Shown here in pieces: positions 54,221 through 62,962 of a stretch of 64,000 bases of DNA. Location of the stretch: NCBI GenBank assembly GCA_964432985.1, contig CAYSPT010000007.1, positions 58,504-122,503 on the forward strand, read 5' to 3'. The stretch comes from CAYSPT01 sp964432985 (lineage in GTDB: Bacteria; Muiribacteriota; CAYSPT01). Position 1 is the first letter of the stretch. Each line of letters opens with the position of its first letter. The notes beneath the pieces were generated by a model. It was not told where the DNA came from. It made no database searches and saw only the letters and a program-made list of their open reading frames with translations. The translations under genes were made by a program, and so were the position numbers.

Positions 54221-55246
54221 CTACCAGTTGTCGCTCCTGGTGTTGATCGCATAGTACTTCTTGACCAGGATGTCCTCCAGGGAGTTGACCCGGAGATAGC
54301 CGTCGTCGGTGGCCGTCCCGCGCATGGATTTGCGGGTGAACATGTTGAATATAGCTCCCTGGCTGGGCGACTCGACCCAGGTCCGGAAGTGCCAGAAGCG
54401 CCGTTTCTTGTTGCCCCACCCGACTTCTTTGGCACTGGGGGGCAGTATTGCCCGGCCGATAGTGTCGCCGTCGTGCAGGCGCCACTCGGTAAATCCGTCC
54501 TTGTAGCAAATCACCGGTTCGAGCCCGGCCTGGGTAGGAACATTCTGCGGATCGCGGGGAATATCCCCGGAGTGGTCGATGGAAACCTCGATATACTGGT
54601 AGGCTGTTCCATGCGGGAACTGGCCCCGGGCAACTTCGAGGGATGCGTTTGACGGAAGACCCATGGTCAGACACAGGGGATTGTTCCTGGCCAGGGAACG
54701 AAGCTCGTTTTTCTTCCACGAAGAGAGGTTGTAATCGGTTACCACCAGGATGTTGGGAGCCAGGCCGGCCACGTGATGACAGAGGAGCCCGGCGGCGGCA
54801 CCGTCCCCCGCCGTCAGCATTCCGTGCAGCCCCCGCTCGGTAATCAACCGTTCGAAGTGAAACGGATTACGGAAGAAAGCACTGCCCAGGCTCCTCAATC
54901 TCCGCAAGCCGTGGCGGTAGCTGTCACCTGCCAAAACAACCACCTCGAAGTTTCTTATCATATCATCCAGCAGCCCGACATTCCTGCCCTTGAGGTTTCT
55001 TGAGTAAAAGAAAGGTACGATATCGGCCCCTTTATACCTGCCCTTGAAAAAATAACGGTACCGCTCGAACTCCGTTCTCTGAGGCCCCATCTCGTCGCTG
55101 CCGAACGGATTTGCCGCAATGGGGACGATAGCAATACGCCGGTTGCCTCTCAGAGCCCTTTTGTAGATCTGCTCGCCGAAAATAAAGCCCGGGACATGTT
55201 TCGTACTGGTAAGCAGTGCCGTTGAATTCAGGGATGGTCTTCTCAT
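54221..55246 (-). CDS. Conserved-looking protein of unknown function
   Basis: 341 residues from the ATG at 55246, set by AGAGGT six bases upstream. No signal peptide or membrane segment; probably cytoplasmic. An alpha/beta pattern is visible: RRIAIVPIAANPFGSDEMGP, MIRNFEVVVLAGDSYRHGLR, GLHGMLTAGDGAAAGLLCHH, NILVVTDYNLSSWKKNE. The GxxTAGDGAAAG turn sits where peptidase-S51/class-I-amidotransferase-like proteins have a GxSAG nucleophile elbow, but the Ser is missing, so I do not assign that family. The C-terminal half has TAYQYIEVSIDHSGDIPRDP and a WRLHDGDTIGRAI segment resembling nothing I know. Stands alone between the giant gene and the histidine-kinase operon. Confidence 0.7.
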   Translation of the reverse strand: MRRPSLNSTALLTSTKHVPGFIFGEQIYKRALRGNRRIAIVPIAANPFGSDEMGPQRTEFERYRYFFKGRYKGADIVPFFYSRNLKGRNVGLLDDMIRNFEVVVLAGDSYRHGLRRLRSLGSAFFRNPFHFERLITERGLHGMLTAGDGAAAGLLCHHVAGLAPNILVVTDYNLSSWKKNELRSLARNNPLCLTMGLPSNASLEVARGQFPHGTAYQYIEVSIDHSGDIPRDPQNVPTQAGLEPVICYKDGFTEWRLHDGDTIGRAILPPSAKEVGWGNKKRRFWHFRTWVESPSQGAIFNMFTRKSMRGTATDDGYLRVNSLEDILVKKYYAINTRSDNW

Positions 55247-55436
55247 GGTAACCTCTTTCAAAATGCAGCAGTATTCATCACACAGCGGCCTTCACCGCAT
55301 TAAATCACATCGCTGCCATAAGGCGTATGGCCAGCGGACTATTATAATCTAAAAAGCGGCTTAACTGGCAAAAAAGCCTTTAATTTTTCAAAATTTCCAT
55401 TCAGTTAGGACTAGCAGGTGCTATTTTAATATAACA

Positions 55437-55465
55437 TTGCCGTACCGTTGTTTAGCTGATACAAT
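55437..55465 (+). promoter_or_regulatory. Candidate promoter of the histidine-kinase operon
   Basis: TTGCCG (55437-55442), 17-base spacer, TACAAT (55460-55465), 67 bases before the kinase start codon. Confidence 0.45.
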
Positions 55466-55532
55466 GTGACATGTATTTATAGGTCCACGCAATACTTCCC
55501 TTATCAACTACACAAGATGGGAACGGAAAACG

Positions 55533-57933
55533 ATGAACAAAAACAGCCGCAAGCCGTCGGATACCGATAACACGCCGGCAAACGAAAACCAGAATATCGA
55601 GGATATCCAGGAAGAGCTTAAAGACCAGAGCGAGTTTCTTCACACTATTTTTGCCTCCATCAAACACCCTTTCTGTGTGATTGACGTCAAGGACTATACG
55701 GTCAAATATGCCAATCCCGCCGCTTTGCGGGGGGGGATTCCCGAGGGTTTGAAATGCTATTCACTTATCCACAAAAACACCGAGCCTTGTTCCGGAGATG
55801 TTCCCTGCCCGCTTAAAATAGTGGTTGAAACTGGAAAGCCGGCAGTCGTCGAGCACATACATTCCGATAAAAACGGCAAACCCATTCACGTGGAAATTCA
55901 CAGCTATCCCATATTCGATGGTGATGGAAACGTCGTCCAGATGATCGAGTACTCGCTGGATATTACCAAGCGAAAAAAGGTGGAAATACAGCTCAGAACG
56001 GATGAAGAGCGCCTGGAGACCATCCTGAAGTTTACCCAAATGGAGTTTGAGACGGAAAAAGAGCTGACGGAGTATGCCCTGGAAGAAGCGGTAAAGCTCA
56101 CCGGGAGCACGGTTGGTTACTTTCATTTCTTCAATGAAGACGGGAAATCACTGGAGCTCTACTTGTGGTCACGGGATGTATTGAAGCAATGCACCGCTGA
56201 GAAAATTCCCCATTATCCCCTTGAAAAAGCCGGTATCTGGGCCGATTGCGTACGACTTAAAAAACCGGTCATCCACAACGATTATCAGAACTATCCAGAC
56301 AAAAAAGGGCTTCCCGAGGGGCACTTCCCGGTGATGCGTCACATGAGCGTTCCCCGTTTTCGACGGAAACACGATTGTGGCGGTGCTAGGTGTTGGCAAC
56401 AAGGAAGAGCCGTACGAAAAATCAGATACCCGTCAGCTCAATCTCTACATGAACAGCCTGTGGAAAATAATCAAGCACAAACGAGCGGAAACCGCCCTCA
56501 AGCGAAGTGAAGAAGCCCTGAGGGAAAGCGAGGAAACGTTCAGGACTATCAGCGCCTCGGCCCAGGACGCCATCATCATGATCGATAATCACGGCGCAAT
56601 ATCCTACTGGAATGAAGCCGCCACCCGCATCCTCGGGTATTCATCGGAAGATGCCCTGGGAATAAACGTACACCGCCTTCTGGCTCCCGAGCGCTTTCAT
56701 ACAGATTACCACCGGGGTTTCGCCGACTTCCAAAAAAACGGTGAGGGCCCGGTCGTCGGAAAAACGGTTGAGTTGGCCGCCCGGCGCAAGAATGGTACAG
56801 AAATCCCGATAGAATTATCGGTGTCCGCAGTAAAACTCAAGGGACAGTGGAACGCCATCGGAATTATGCGGGACATTACCGAGCGTAAACTGGCCGAAAT
56901 GCAGCTGCAGGAGCACGTCAAGGAGCTGGAGGAAACCAGGTGGCTTAAGAAACGGTACCTGTCATTCATCGTGCACGAACTCAAACGTCCCCTGCATGCG
57001 GTGTACAGCGCAGCCAGCGTTCTCACACGCAGGGAACTCCACAATGATGAAGACGCTACCATGCTCGAGATCATTACCCGCAATCTCACATCGATGAAAG
57101 ACATGGTCGAATACGTGCTCATGCTCGAACAGTCCAAGCTGATCAGCAAGGTTACGGAATTTGCCGAGTTCGAAGTAAAATCCATTATTGTAAATCTGAT
57201 GAAGGATCTGGAAGTGCAGGTGTGCAGCAAGGGATTGCGTTTTGTTGCAGATATAGATGATGGTTTGACTGTAACCGCCGACCGGGAGAAGTTGAGCTAT
57301 ATCTTCTCCAACCTTATTTCCAACGCCATCAAGTTTACCGAATCGGGCTCGATTACCGTCAGCGGGAGCAAGAAAGCAGACATGGTAAACTTCTCGGTAA
57401 CCGACACCGGGCGGGGAATCACGGGAAATGTACTTCAGGAGGTCGAACAGGTTCTCGCAGACACCGACATTCACAGTCTGCGCCGCGACGGAAGCGGTAT
57501 CGGTCTCAGTGTGGTAAATAATTTCGTCAAACTTCACGGAGGTTCGGTATGGTTCGAAACGGACCCGAATACGGGTACGGCGTTTCACTTTACCATCCCG
57601 CTCAGGTATATCCTGGTGGAACAACAGGGAGACTCCGCCATGGTGTATTATACGGGGGGAAAAGCCACCTCCCACGGCCGTGAACTGCATAACCAGGTTA
57701 TCGAACTTCTGGATGACGGCTGCCTCCACATAACCATCGATATTGCCAGTATCCACTACATGGCAAGTCATGATATCTCCGTTTTTTCAGTAATATTGAA
57801 GGACATCCAGGCCAAGAGCGGGACTATGACCCTGAGCAATGTTTCCTGGCAGGTCCAGGAACTGATGAAGATGACCTCTCTGGACCAGATGATCACTATC
57901 AACCCGGCACCACCTGAGGAGGAAGAAACCTGA
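55533..57933 (+). pseudogene. PAS-GAF-PAS hybrid histidine kinase with C-terminal STAS-like domain, one-base frameshift
   Basis: Two frames (55533-56510 and 56377-57933) form one GAF domain: the first ends GHFPVMRHMSVP and the second resumes FDGNTIVAVLGVGNKEEP. Deleting one C from CCCC at 56352-56355 gives MSVPVFDGN and a 799-residue protein. Order: PAS (about 40-150, with a Cys-rich KCYSLIHKNTEPCSGDVPCP loop), GAF (about 158-310), PAS (about 335-455), HisKA with IVHELKRPLHAV, HATPase_c with N-box NLISNAIKFT, DTGRGI and GSGIGLSVV, then a STAS-like domain (ITIDIASIHYMASHDISVFS ... TLSNVSWQVQELMKMTSLD) whose phosphoserine site is not conserved. Soluble, so it senses an internal signal. Its stop overlaps the response-regulator start (TGATG). 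May be a sequencing error rather than a dead gene. Confidence 0.85.
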
Positions 57934-58325
57934 TGGAAAAACAGTATTCGATTCTCTTGATTGATGATGACGATGACGCCGCCAAGGCGTTGGCCTATGA
58001 TCTTAAAGCCAAGGGGCACAAAGCGCTGGGCTTCTCAAAAATCAACGAGTTTTTCAACCATTTCCGCCTGATAACACCAGAAATCGTTCTGGTGGACATG
58101 GTTAATCTTGACATGCCGGGCTGGCAGATATGCAAAAAAATCAGGGATTCATTTGATCTTAAAAACACGATAGTAATAGCCATTTCAGGTGTACTCGACA
58201 CCGACGACATCGACCGGATGAACGTGACAGCAGATATTTTCCTGCAAAAACCGCTCAACGCAGATGACGTAGACAACGCCATTGAGCGCTTTTTGTCAAG
58301 TCATCCCACCCGTTTGAAACCATGA
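57933..58325 (+). CDS. Single-domain response regulator (receiver only)
   Basis: 130 residues, one CheY-like receiver: acidic pocket DDDDD at 11-15, phosphoacceptor Asp55 in VLVDM, Ser85 in AISG, Lys106 in QKPL. No output domain, so it acts through a partner or in phosphorelay. The start overlaps the histidine-kinase stop, implying coupled translation and a cognate pair. The ABC-transporter ATPase gene begins six bases downstream, hinting that this pair controls or senses the exporter. Confidence 0.93.
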   Translation: MEKQYSILLIDDDDDAAKALAYDLKAKGHKALGFSKINEFFNHFRLITPEIVLVDMVNLDMPGWQICKKIRDSFDLKNTIVIAISGVLDTDDIDRMNVTADIFLQKPLNADDVDNAIERFLSSHPTRLKP

Positions 58326-58331
58326 TGTATT

Positions 58332-59384
58332 GTGATCATTGCTGTCAAAAACCTGCGTAAAGAGTATGTTTTTTCCTCGGCCCGACCAGGATTTCTGGGA
58401 TCCATCCGCTCGTTGTTCAACCCCTTCCGGAACTGTCTCACCGCCATCGATAACATTTCGTTGGAGGTGCAGGAAGGGGAAATTCTGGCTTTTCTGGGAC
58501 CTAACGGGGCAGGCAAATCGACCACCATCAAAATCCTCACCGGCATCCTTCACCCTACCTCGGGCGAGGCGGAGGTGATCGGCCTTACCCCGTGGGAAAA
58601 CCGGGTTGCTCTTTCGCGGCAGATCGGATCGGTGTTCGGGCAGAAATCACAGCTCTGGTACCACCTCCCCCCGGTTGATACCTTTTCGCTGCTGGGGAAA
58701 ATCTACGAGGTGGACTACCGGGATTTCAAAAAGCGCCTGGACTGGTTGACCGACATTTTCGAACTGAAGGAATTTCATCGCACCCCCATCCGCAAGCTGT
58801 CACTGGGACAGCGTATGCGCTGCGAGATAGTGGCGGCACTATTGCACGCCCCGCGGGTCATCTTCCTGGACGAACCAACCATCGGGCTGGACACTGTGGC
58901 CAGGAGCAACATTCGCACCTTCATCAGGCGCCTTTCGGAGGAGGAAAAGGTCACCATCTTTCTCACCAGCCACGACACCCAGGACGTGGTGTCCATCTGC
59001 CGCCGGGTGATAATCATAAATCACGGAAACATCGTCATCGATGCTCCCGTCAAGGAGCTCAAGCGCCGGTATCTGCGGTTGAAGATGGTCGAGTTGTTTA
59101 TCGACACCGACCTGGCCCCGGAGTTCGAGATACCGGGCGTTACCCTCATGAAGAAGAAGGAAAAACCGGACGGATTCGGTCTCAAGCTTAAAATAGACAC
59201 CGAAGTGACACCTATCGAGAAGGTTATTCGTACCATCGTCGAAGGAGCCCGGTTGATGGACATCACCGTGCTCGATCCGCCGCTGGAGGTGGTCATTTCA
59301 CGGATTTACCAGCAAGGACCGCTTCCGGCCGCGGGTGAAGACCGCCCGGCGCAGGAAGATGCGAAAGGGACCAGCCAGGGATAA
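58332..59384 (+). CDS. ABC-2 exporter ATP-binding protein
   Basis: 350 residues, GTG start. N-terminal extension FGLFSSARPGFLG-type insert before the A-loop region, Walker A GPNGAGKST, Q-loop GSVFGQKSQLWYHLPPVD, signature LSLGQRMRCE, Walker B VIFLDEPTIGLD, H-loop LTSHD: all catalytic residues present. The LSLGQRMR signature and the extra C-terminal region (about 245-350) match the ATPase of the COG4586/COG4587/COG3694-type exporters, whose two permeases follow here. The substrate is unknown. Confidence 0.93.
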   Translation: MIIAVKNLRKEYVFSSARPGFLGSIRSLFNPFRNCLTAIDNISLEVQEGEILAFLGPNGAGKSTTIKILTGILHPTSGEAEVIGLTPWENRVALSRQIGSVFGQKSQLWYHLPPVDTFSLLGKIYEVDYRDFKKRLDWLTDIFELKEFHRTPIRKLSLGQRMRCEIVAALLHAPRVIFLDEPTIGLDTVARSNIRTFIRRLSEEEKVTIFLTSHDTQDVVSICRRVIIINHGNIVIDAPVKELKRRYLRLKMVELFIDTDLAPEFEIPGVTLMKKKEKPDGFGLKLKIDTEVTPIEKVIRTIVEGARLMDITVLDPPLEVVISRIYQQGPLPAAGEDRPAQEDAKGTSQG

Positions 59385-59388
59385 TAGC

Positions 59389-60234
59389 ATGCAAGAAACC
59401 ACGCACATTCCACCGCCGGCTGTATACACCGGATCCCTGCACGGGACCGTCTCCAAGTACCTGAAAATTTTCACCACCAACCTGAAACACCGGGTGGCGT
59501 ATGTCCACGACCTGATTTTTTCGAGCATCTTCATGGTGCTCATCATTTTCATCTTTCTCAAGCTCTGGCAGGCGGTGTTTATTTCGGGAGGTCGTGAAAC
59601 GCTGTGTGGTTACACGCTTAAGGACATGATCTGGTACATGGTCATTACCGAATCGGTGGTCCTGTCGCTGCCGCAGGCCAACCAGGAACTGAGCGAACAG
59701 GTTAAATCGGGGCATATCGCCTGTTATCTCATCCGCCCCATGAACCTGGTGCTGTATCACTACTGCGACTACCTGTCACGGGCGGTACTGAAACTTCCGG
59801 TTAATTTTCTCGTGGGAGCAGCGCTGGCCTACGGCTTCGTCGGCCCCATCGCTTTCCCGGCCCATCCAGTGCACCTGCTGGCCGTGTTGTTCCTGGCGGT
59901 AACGCTTGACTTTATCATCAAGATGAACATCGGAATTCTGGCCTTCTGGATGGAAGAGACCGCTCCGATCTACTGGATCTACCAGAAACTCACTTTCACC
60001 CTGGGAGGACTCATGCTCCCCCTGGACATCTTTCCCGATTGGCTGCAGCGGTGGTGCATGAACCTGCCTTTCAGGCTGATCCCCTACTCGGTGAGCAAGC
60101 TGTTTGTTTCCTACTCCCGGGAGATGTTTACCGGCACTCTGGTTCAATTCGCCCTGTGGGTTACACCCTTCACCCTGCTGCTGTGGTTCCTGTACCGGAA
60201 GGGGGTGGCACGCATCAATGTCCACGGCGGTTAA
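59389..60234 (+). CDS. ABC-2 type exporter permease 1
   Basis: 281 residues from the ATG at 59389 (AGGGAT upstream), about six membrane helices (SSIFMVLIIFIFLKLWQAVF; LLAVLFLAVTLDFIIKM; MLPLDIFP loop; FALWVTPFTLLLWFLY). The MVITESVVLSLPQANQELSE and SGHIACYLIRPMN segments are typical of COG4587-type permeases. Translation ends 17 bases inside the next gene. Confidence 0.9.
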   Translation: MQETTHIPPPAVYTGSLHGTVSKYLKIFTTNLKHRVAYVHDLIFSSIFMVLIIFIFLKLWQAVFISGGRETLCGYTLKDMIWYMVITESVVLSLPQANQELSEQVKSGHIACYLIRPMNLVLYHYCDYLSRAVLKLPVNFLVGAALAYGFVGPIAFPAHPVHLLAVLFLAVTLDFIIKMNIGILAFWMEETAPIYWIYQKLTFTLGGLMLPLDIFPDWLQRWCMNLPFRLIPYSVSKLFVSYSREMFTGTLVQFALWVTPFTLLLWFLYRKGVARINVHGG

Positions 60235-61138
60235 ACACCTGCGATACGTGTGGTGGTGCGTTGTTTACAACGTCAAATCAGCTATGGAATACAAGACGAG
60301 CTTTATCATCCAGATAGCCGGAATGATCCTGAATGATCTGACCCTGATCTTTTTTTGGTGGATATTCTTTTCGCGCATCACATCGTTAAACGGTTACCAA
60401 TTCACCGATCTGGTGCTTCTGTTTGCCGTTTCAGCGACCGGTTTCGGTTTGGCCGAGACCTTTTTCGGCAACCACCGCCATCTGTCCCGCCTTATCGCCG
60501 AAGGAGGGCTTGACGGCTATCTTACCCTGCCCCGGGACGTCCTGCTCTCTGTCATTACCGCCAGAACCAGTATCCCGGCCATAGGCGACTGTCTCTTCGG
60601 TACCGGAGCTTTCTGCCTGACTCAGAACCTCACCCCATACCGGATACTATTTTTCCTGTTCGCCTCGGTGAATGCCGCCCTTATCTGGGCTTCGTTCTCG
60701 GTGCTGGTGAGCAGCCTGGCTTTTCTCTTCGGTAACATGGAAGTATTCGCCAGTCAGATGTCCAATGCCCTGATCACCTTTTCCATCTATCCGCCGAAGA
60801 TATTCCAGGGTCTGGTCCGGGTGCTGCTCTACACGGCCATCCCGGCAGGCTTCCTCTGCTACATGCCGGTACAACTCATCAATACGTTCAACCCGGTTAC
60901 TTTTTGCGCCGTAGTGCTTTTCACGGCAGGAATCATGCTGTCCGCCGGACTGGTATTTAGATGGGGATTGCGGAAGTACGAGTCAGGTAATCTGGTGGTN
61001 NNNNNNNNNNNNNNNNNNNNNNNNNNNNNNNNNNNNNNNNNNNNNNNNNNNNNNNNNNNNNNNNNNNNNNNNNNNNNNNNNNNNNNNNNNNNNNNNNNNA
61101 AGTACGAGTCAGGTAATCTGGTGGTGTTAAAACTATAA
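60218..61138 (+). CDS. ABC-2 type exporter permease 2 (interrupted by an artificial gap)
   Basis: ATG at 60218, overlapping the previous gene by 17 bases with GGGGGTGG upstream. Six helices (FIIQIAGMILNDLTLIFFWW; LLFAVSATGFGLAETFF; ILFFLFASVNAALIWASFSV; FCAVVLFTAGIMLSAGLVF), with the COG3694-like loop GLDGYLTLPRDVLLSVITAR. A 100-N gap near the end is flanked by identical 26-base ends; removing gap and one copy (126 bp, 42 codons) keeps the frame and gives a protein of 264 residues ending KYESGNLVVLKL. Heterodimer partner of permease 1. Confidence 0.88.
   Translation: MSTAVKHLRYVWWCVVYNVKSAMEYKTSFIIQIAGMILNDLTLIFFWWIFFSRITSLNGYQFTDLVLLFAVSATGFGLAETFFGNHRHLSRLIAEGGLDGYLTLPRDVLLSVITARTSIPAIGDCLFGTGAFCLTQNLTPYRILFFLFASVNAALIWASFSVLVSSLAFLFGNMEVFASQMSNALITFSIYPPKIFQGLVRVLLYTAIPAGFLCYMPVQLINTFNPVTFCAVVLFTAGIMLSAGLVFRWGLRKYESGNLVXXXXXXXXXXXXXXXXXXXXXXXXXXXXXXXXXXKYESGNLVVLKL
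61000..61099. other. Assembly gap (100 N) with duplicated contig ends
   Basis: The 26 bases before (60974-60999) equal the 26 after (61100-61125), starting AAGTACGAGTCAGG. As at 19246-19345, the contigs most likely overlap and the gap is artificial. Confidence 0.92.
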
Positions 61139-61220
61139 ATGACGCTCTTTCGAGCAAAGCGCCTGGTAAGCAAATATGATACAATATTCCTGGCAAGACG
61201 AGACGTGAGGAGATAATGCT

Positions 61221-61898
61221 ATGCCGGACGGAGCCCCGGTTGTTGAAGTGGTGGGTGTTACCCGCTTTTTCAACAAATGCATTGCCATAGATAACGTGTC
61301 ATTTCAGGTTCACCAGGGAGAAATATTCGGTCTTCTCGGTGAAGACGGAGCGGGAAAATCAACTCTTCTCAAACTATTGGCCGGACTGCTGGCTCCCAGC
61401 ACAGGCGTCATACGGTTATTCGGTACCAATATCTGGGATGCCGCCGGTGATTTTAAAGAGGCAATCAGTATCGTCCCGCAAAAAGCCAATCCGTTCCTGG
61501 AGATGTCCGGCTGGCAAAACGTCATGATATTGGGTGAGATGAACGATGGTGCAGCCTCGGGTCTTGAAAGCCGGGTCCGGGCTCTTCTACTGCAGTTCAA
61601 GCTGTGGGAATGGAGGCATCTGTCAGCCCGTACCTACTCCGATTCAATGCGTCGGAGACTCATGATAGCGATGGCCCTGGTCAATGAACCCAGGATTTTG
61701 TTTCTGGACGATCCGGGCCTGGGGCTGGATGCAAATGACAGACACATGATTCACACCGCAGTCAGGAGCCTCCCAGAGCGGGAAATAACCACTGTGTATT
61801 CCACCAGTAATGACGAAGAAGCATCATCTTTGTGCCACCGGGTAGCCTGTATGAGCGAGGGCCGAATTACGGATATTGGCCTGCCGGAACCCGTGTAA
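61221..61898 (+). CDS. ABC ATPase-like protein with degenerate catalytic motifs
   Basis: 225 residues, ATG with GAGGAG upstream. Walker A GEDGAGKST (40-48) and Q-loop SIVPQKANPFLEMS are sound. The signature is YSDSMRRR where LSGGMKRR is expected; Walker B is LFLDDPGLGLD, so the catalytic Glu is Asp164; the H-loop His is Asn197 (VYSTSNDEEA). It should bind ATP but hydrolyse it poorly. Short C-terminus with no regulatory domain. Placed 82 bp after the ABC-2 permease pair and 120 bp before the membrane-anchored pair, it may be a non-catalytic partner ATPase or a regulator of that exporter. Confidence 0.85.
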   Translation: MPDGAPVVEVVGVTRFFNKCIAIDNVSFQVHQGEIFGLLGEDGAGKSTLLKLLAGLLAPSTGVIRLFGTNIWDAAGDFKEAISIVPQKANPFLEMSGWQNVMILGEMNDGAASGLESRVRALLLQFKLWEWRHLSARTYSDSMRRRLMIAMALVNEPRILFLDDPGLGLDANDRHMIHTAVRSLPEREITTVYSTSNDEEASSLCHRVACMSEGRITDIGLPEPV

Positions 61899-61905
61899 CA
61901 ATGGA

Positions 61906-61934
61906 TTGCAGGGTTTTCTTAAACAGAATATAAC
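61906..61934 (+). promoter_or_regulatory. Weak candidate promoter for the membrane-anchored pair
   Basis: TTGCAG (61906-61911), 17-base spacer, TATAAC (61929-61934); good -10, poor -35. Located 85 bases before the first gene of the pair. Confidence 0.3.
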
Positions 61935-62018
61935 CTACTATGCGCTAATGTGGTACAATGAACATTCGGATTGTAAGCCATCCGGCTGTTTTTGTAGAGT
62001 ATAAGGGGGAGCATTGAA

Positions 62019-62930
62019 ATGATTGACACCGATGATACTTCCTTTGTGATCAAGGTCAAGTTCGAAGAGAAAACGCAGAATATGGTGGGATTCATGCTTC
62101 TGTTGTTTTCTGCGAAAGATATGGCCCTGGTCAAAAGCGATATTGTCGTTAACTATTACACCGAGATGTATGTCAGACAATTCAACATATTCGCTAAATG
62201 GGTTACCTTTCTGGAGCGGATCGGAGATGCGAAATCCGATGTAACCGAATCTTTTCTTGAAGATTTTTGCGAGCAAATGAAAGTCGTATACCGGTTATAT
62301 CCCCGCGAGAGGATTGCCAAGTTGGCTGAAATAGTGCTCGATGTCACCGATACGAATCTAAAAAAGGTGATGATGTCAGATATTCTCAAAGAAGACCTGG
62401 ATAAGGTCTTTGTGCGGGGAGAATTGAACGTCGAATTCGCCATGGAAGTCATCGGGAAGAAGAAAGAGGAAGCAGCAGGAGATACGGGCACTCCCCAGGA
62501 AGAAGCCGGGGTGAAAAAACAGCAGGATTCACCAGGAGGATTTGAATTAACAGCACAGGAACAAGGGCAGGAAGCAGCCCCCACGGTATCTGTTGATCCG
62601 GTCATCGATCCCATCGATGGTGTCCCGTCTTCAGGGCTGAAGATTGGCGACGTGGTGACCATAATCACCGGACAAGTGAACGATTTGAGCCCGGAAGCGA
62701 AGGTAATATCCCTGTTCACAGCCGCTGATTCCGACCGGATAGTGGTGCAGCTGGAGTTGTCTAACGATCTTAAAGGGCAGATGATCCTTTCAAAAAACAT
62801 GCTGGTAAAAGTCGTCGGGGGAGATAAGAGACGCAAGTCTTTTGATTTCTCCCAGAGTATAATTATCAACGTCGTTATCGCCTTTCTCGCCATTCTGGTT
62901 CTGGTTCTTATGGTCTTTTTGATCCTCTGA
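62019..62930 (+). CDS. C-terminally anchored membrane protein, unknown family, copy A
   Basis: 303 residues, strong GGGGGAG ribosome site. Cytoplasmic N-terminal domain (about 1-145) with VKFEEKTQNMVGFMLLLFSA, VKSDIVVNYYTEMYVRQF and RIAKLAEIVLDV, then a charged variable linker (about 148-190), a second conserved patch (DPVIDPIDGVPSSGLKIGDV, VTIITGQV), and one C-terminal helix (about 278-302) ending at the stop codon. No signal peptide, so the topology is tail-anchored, N-terminus inside. Paralogous to the next gene over both conserved parts. I do not recognise the family. Confidence 0.8.
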   Translation: MIDTDDTSFVIKVKFEEKTQNMVGFMLLLFSAKDMALVKSDIVVNYYTEMYVRQFNIFAKWVTFLERIGDAKSDVTESFLEDFCEQMKVVYRLYPRERIAKLAEIVLDVTDTNLKKVMMSDILKEDLDKVFVRGELNVEFAMEVIGKKKEEAAGDTGTPQEEAGVKKQQDSPGGFELTAQEQGQEAAPTVSVDPVIDPIDGVPSSGLKIGDVVTIITGQVNDLSPEAKVISLFTAADSDRIVVQLELSNDLKGQMILSKNMLVKVVGGDKRRKSFDFSQSIIINVVIAFLAILVLVLMVFLIL

Positions 62931-62962
62931 TATAACGTAGACGCAAATCCCGGAGTTCGGCC

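Noticed and set aside
54221..55246. Peptidase S51 or amidotransferase-like enzyme
   Set aside because: The turn lacks the catalytic Ser or Cys and the rest of the family motifs are not visible.
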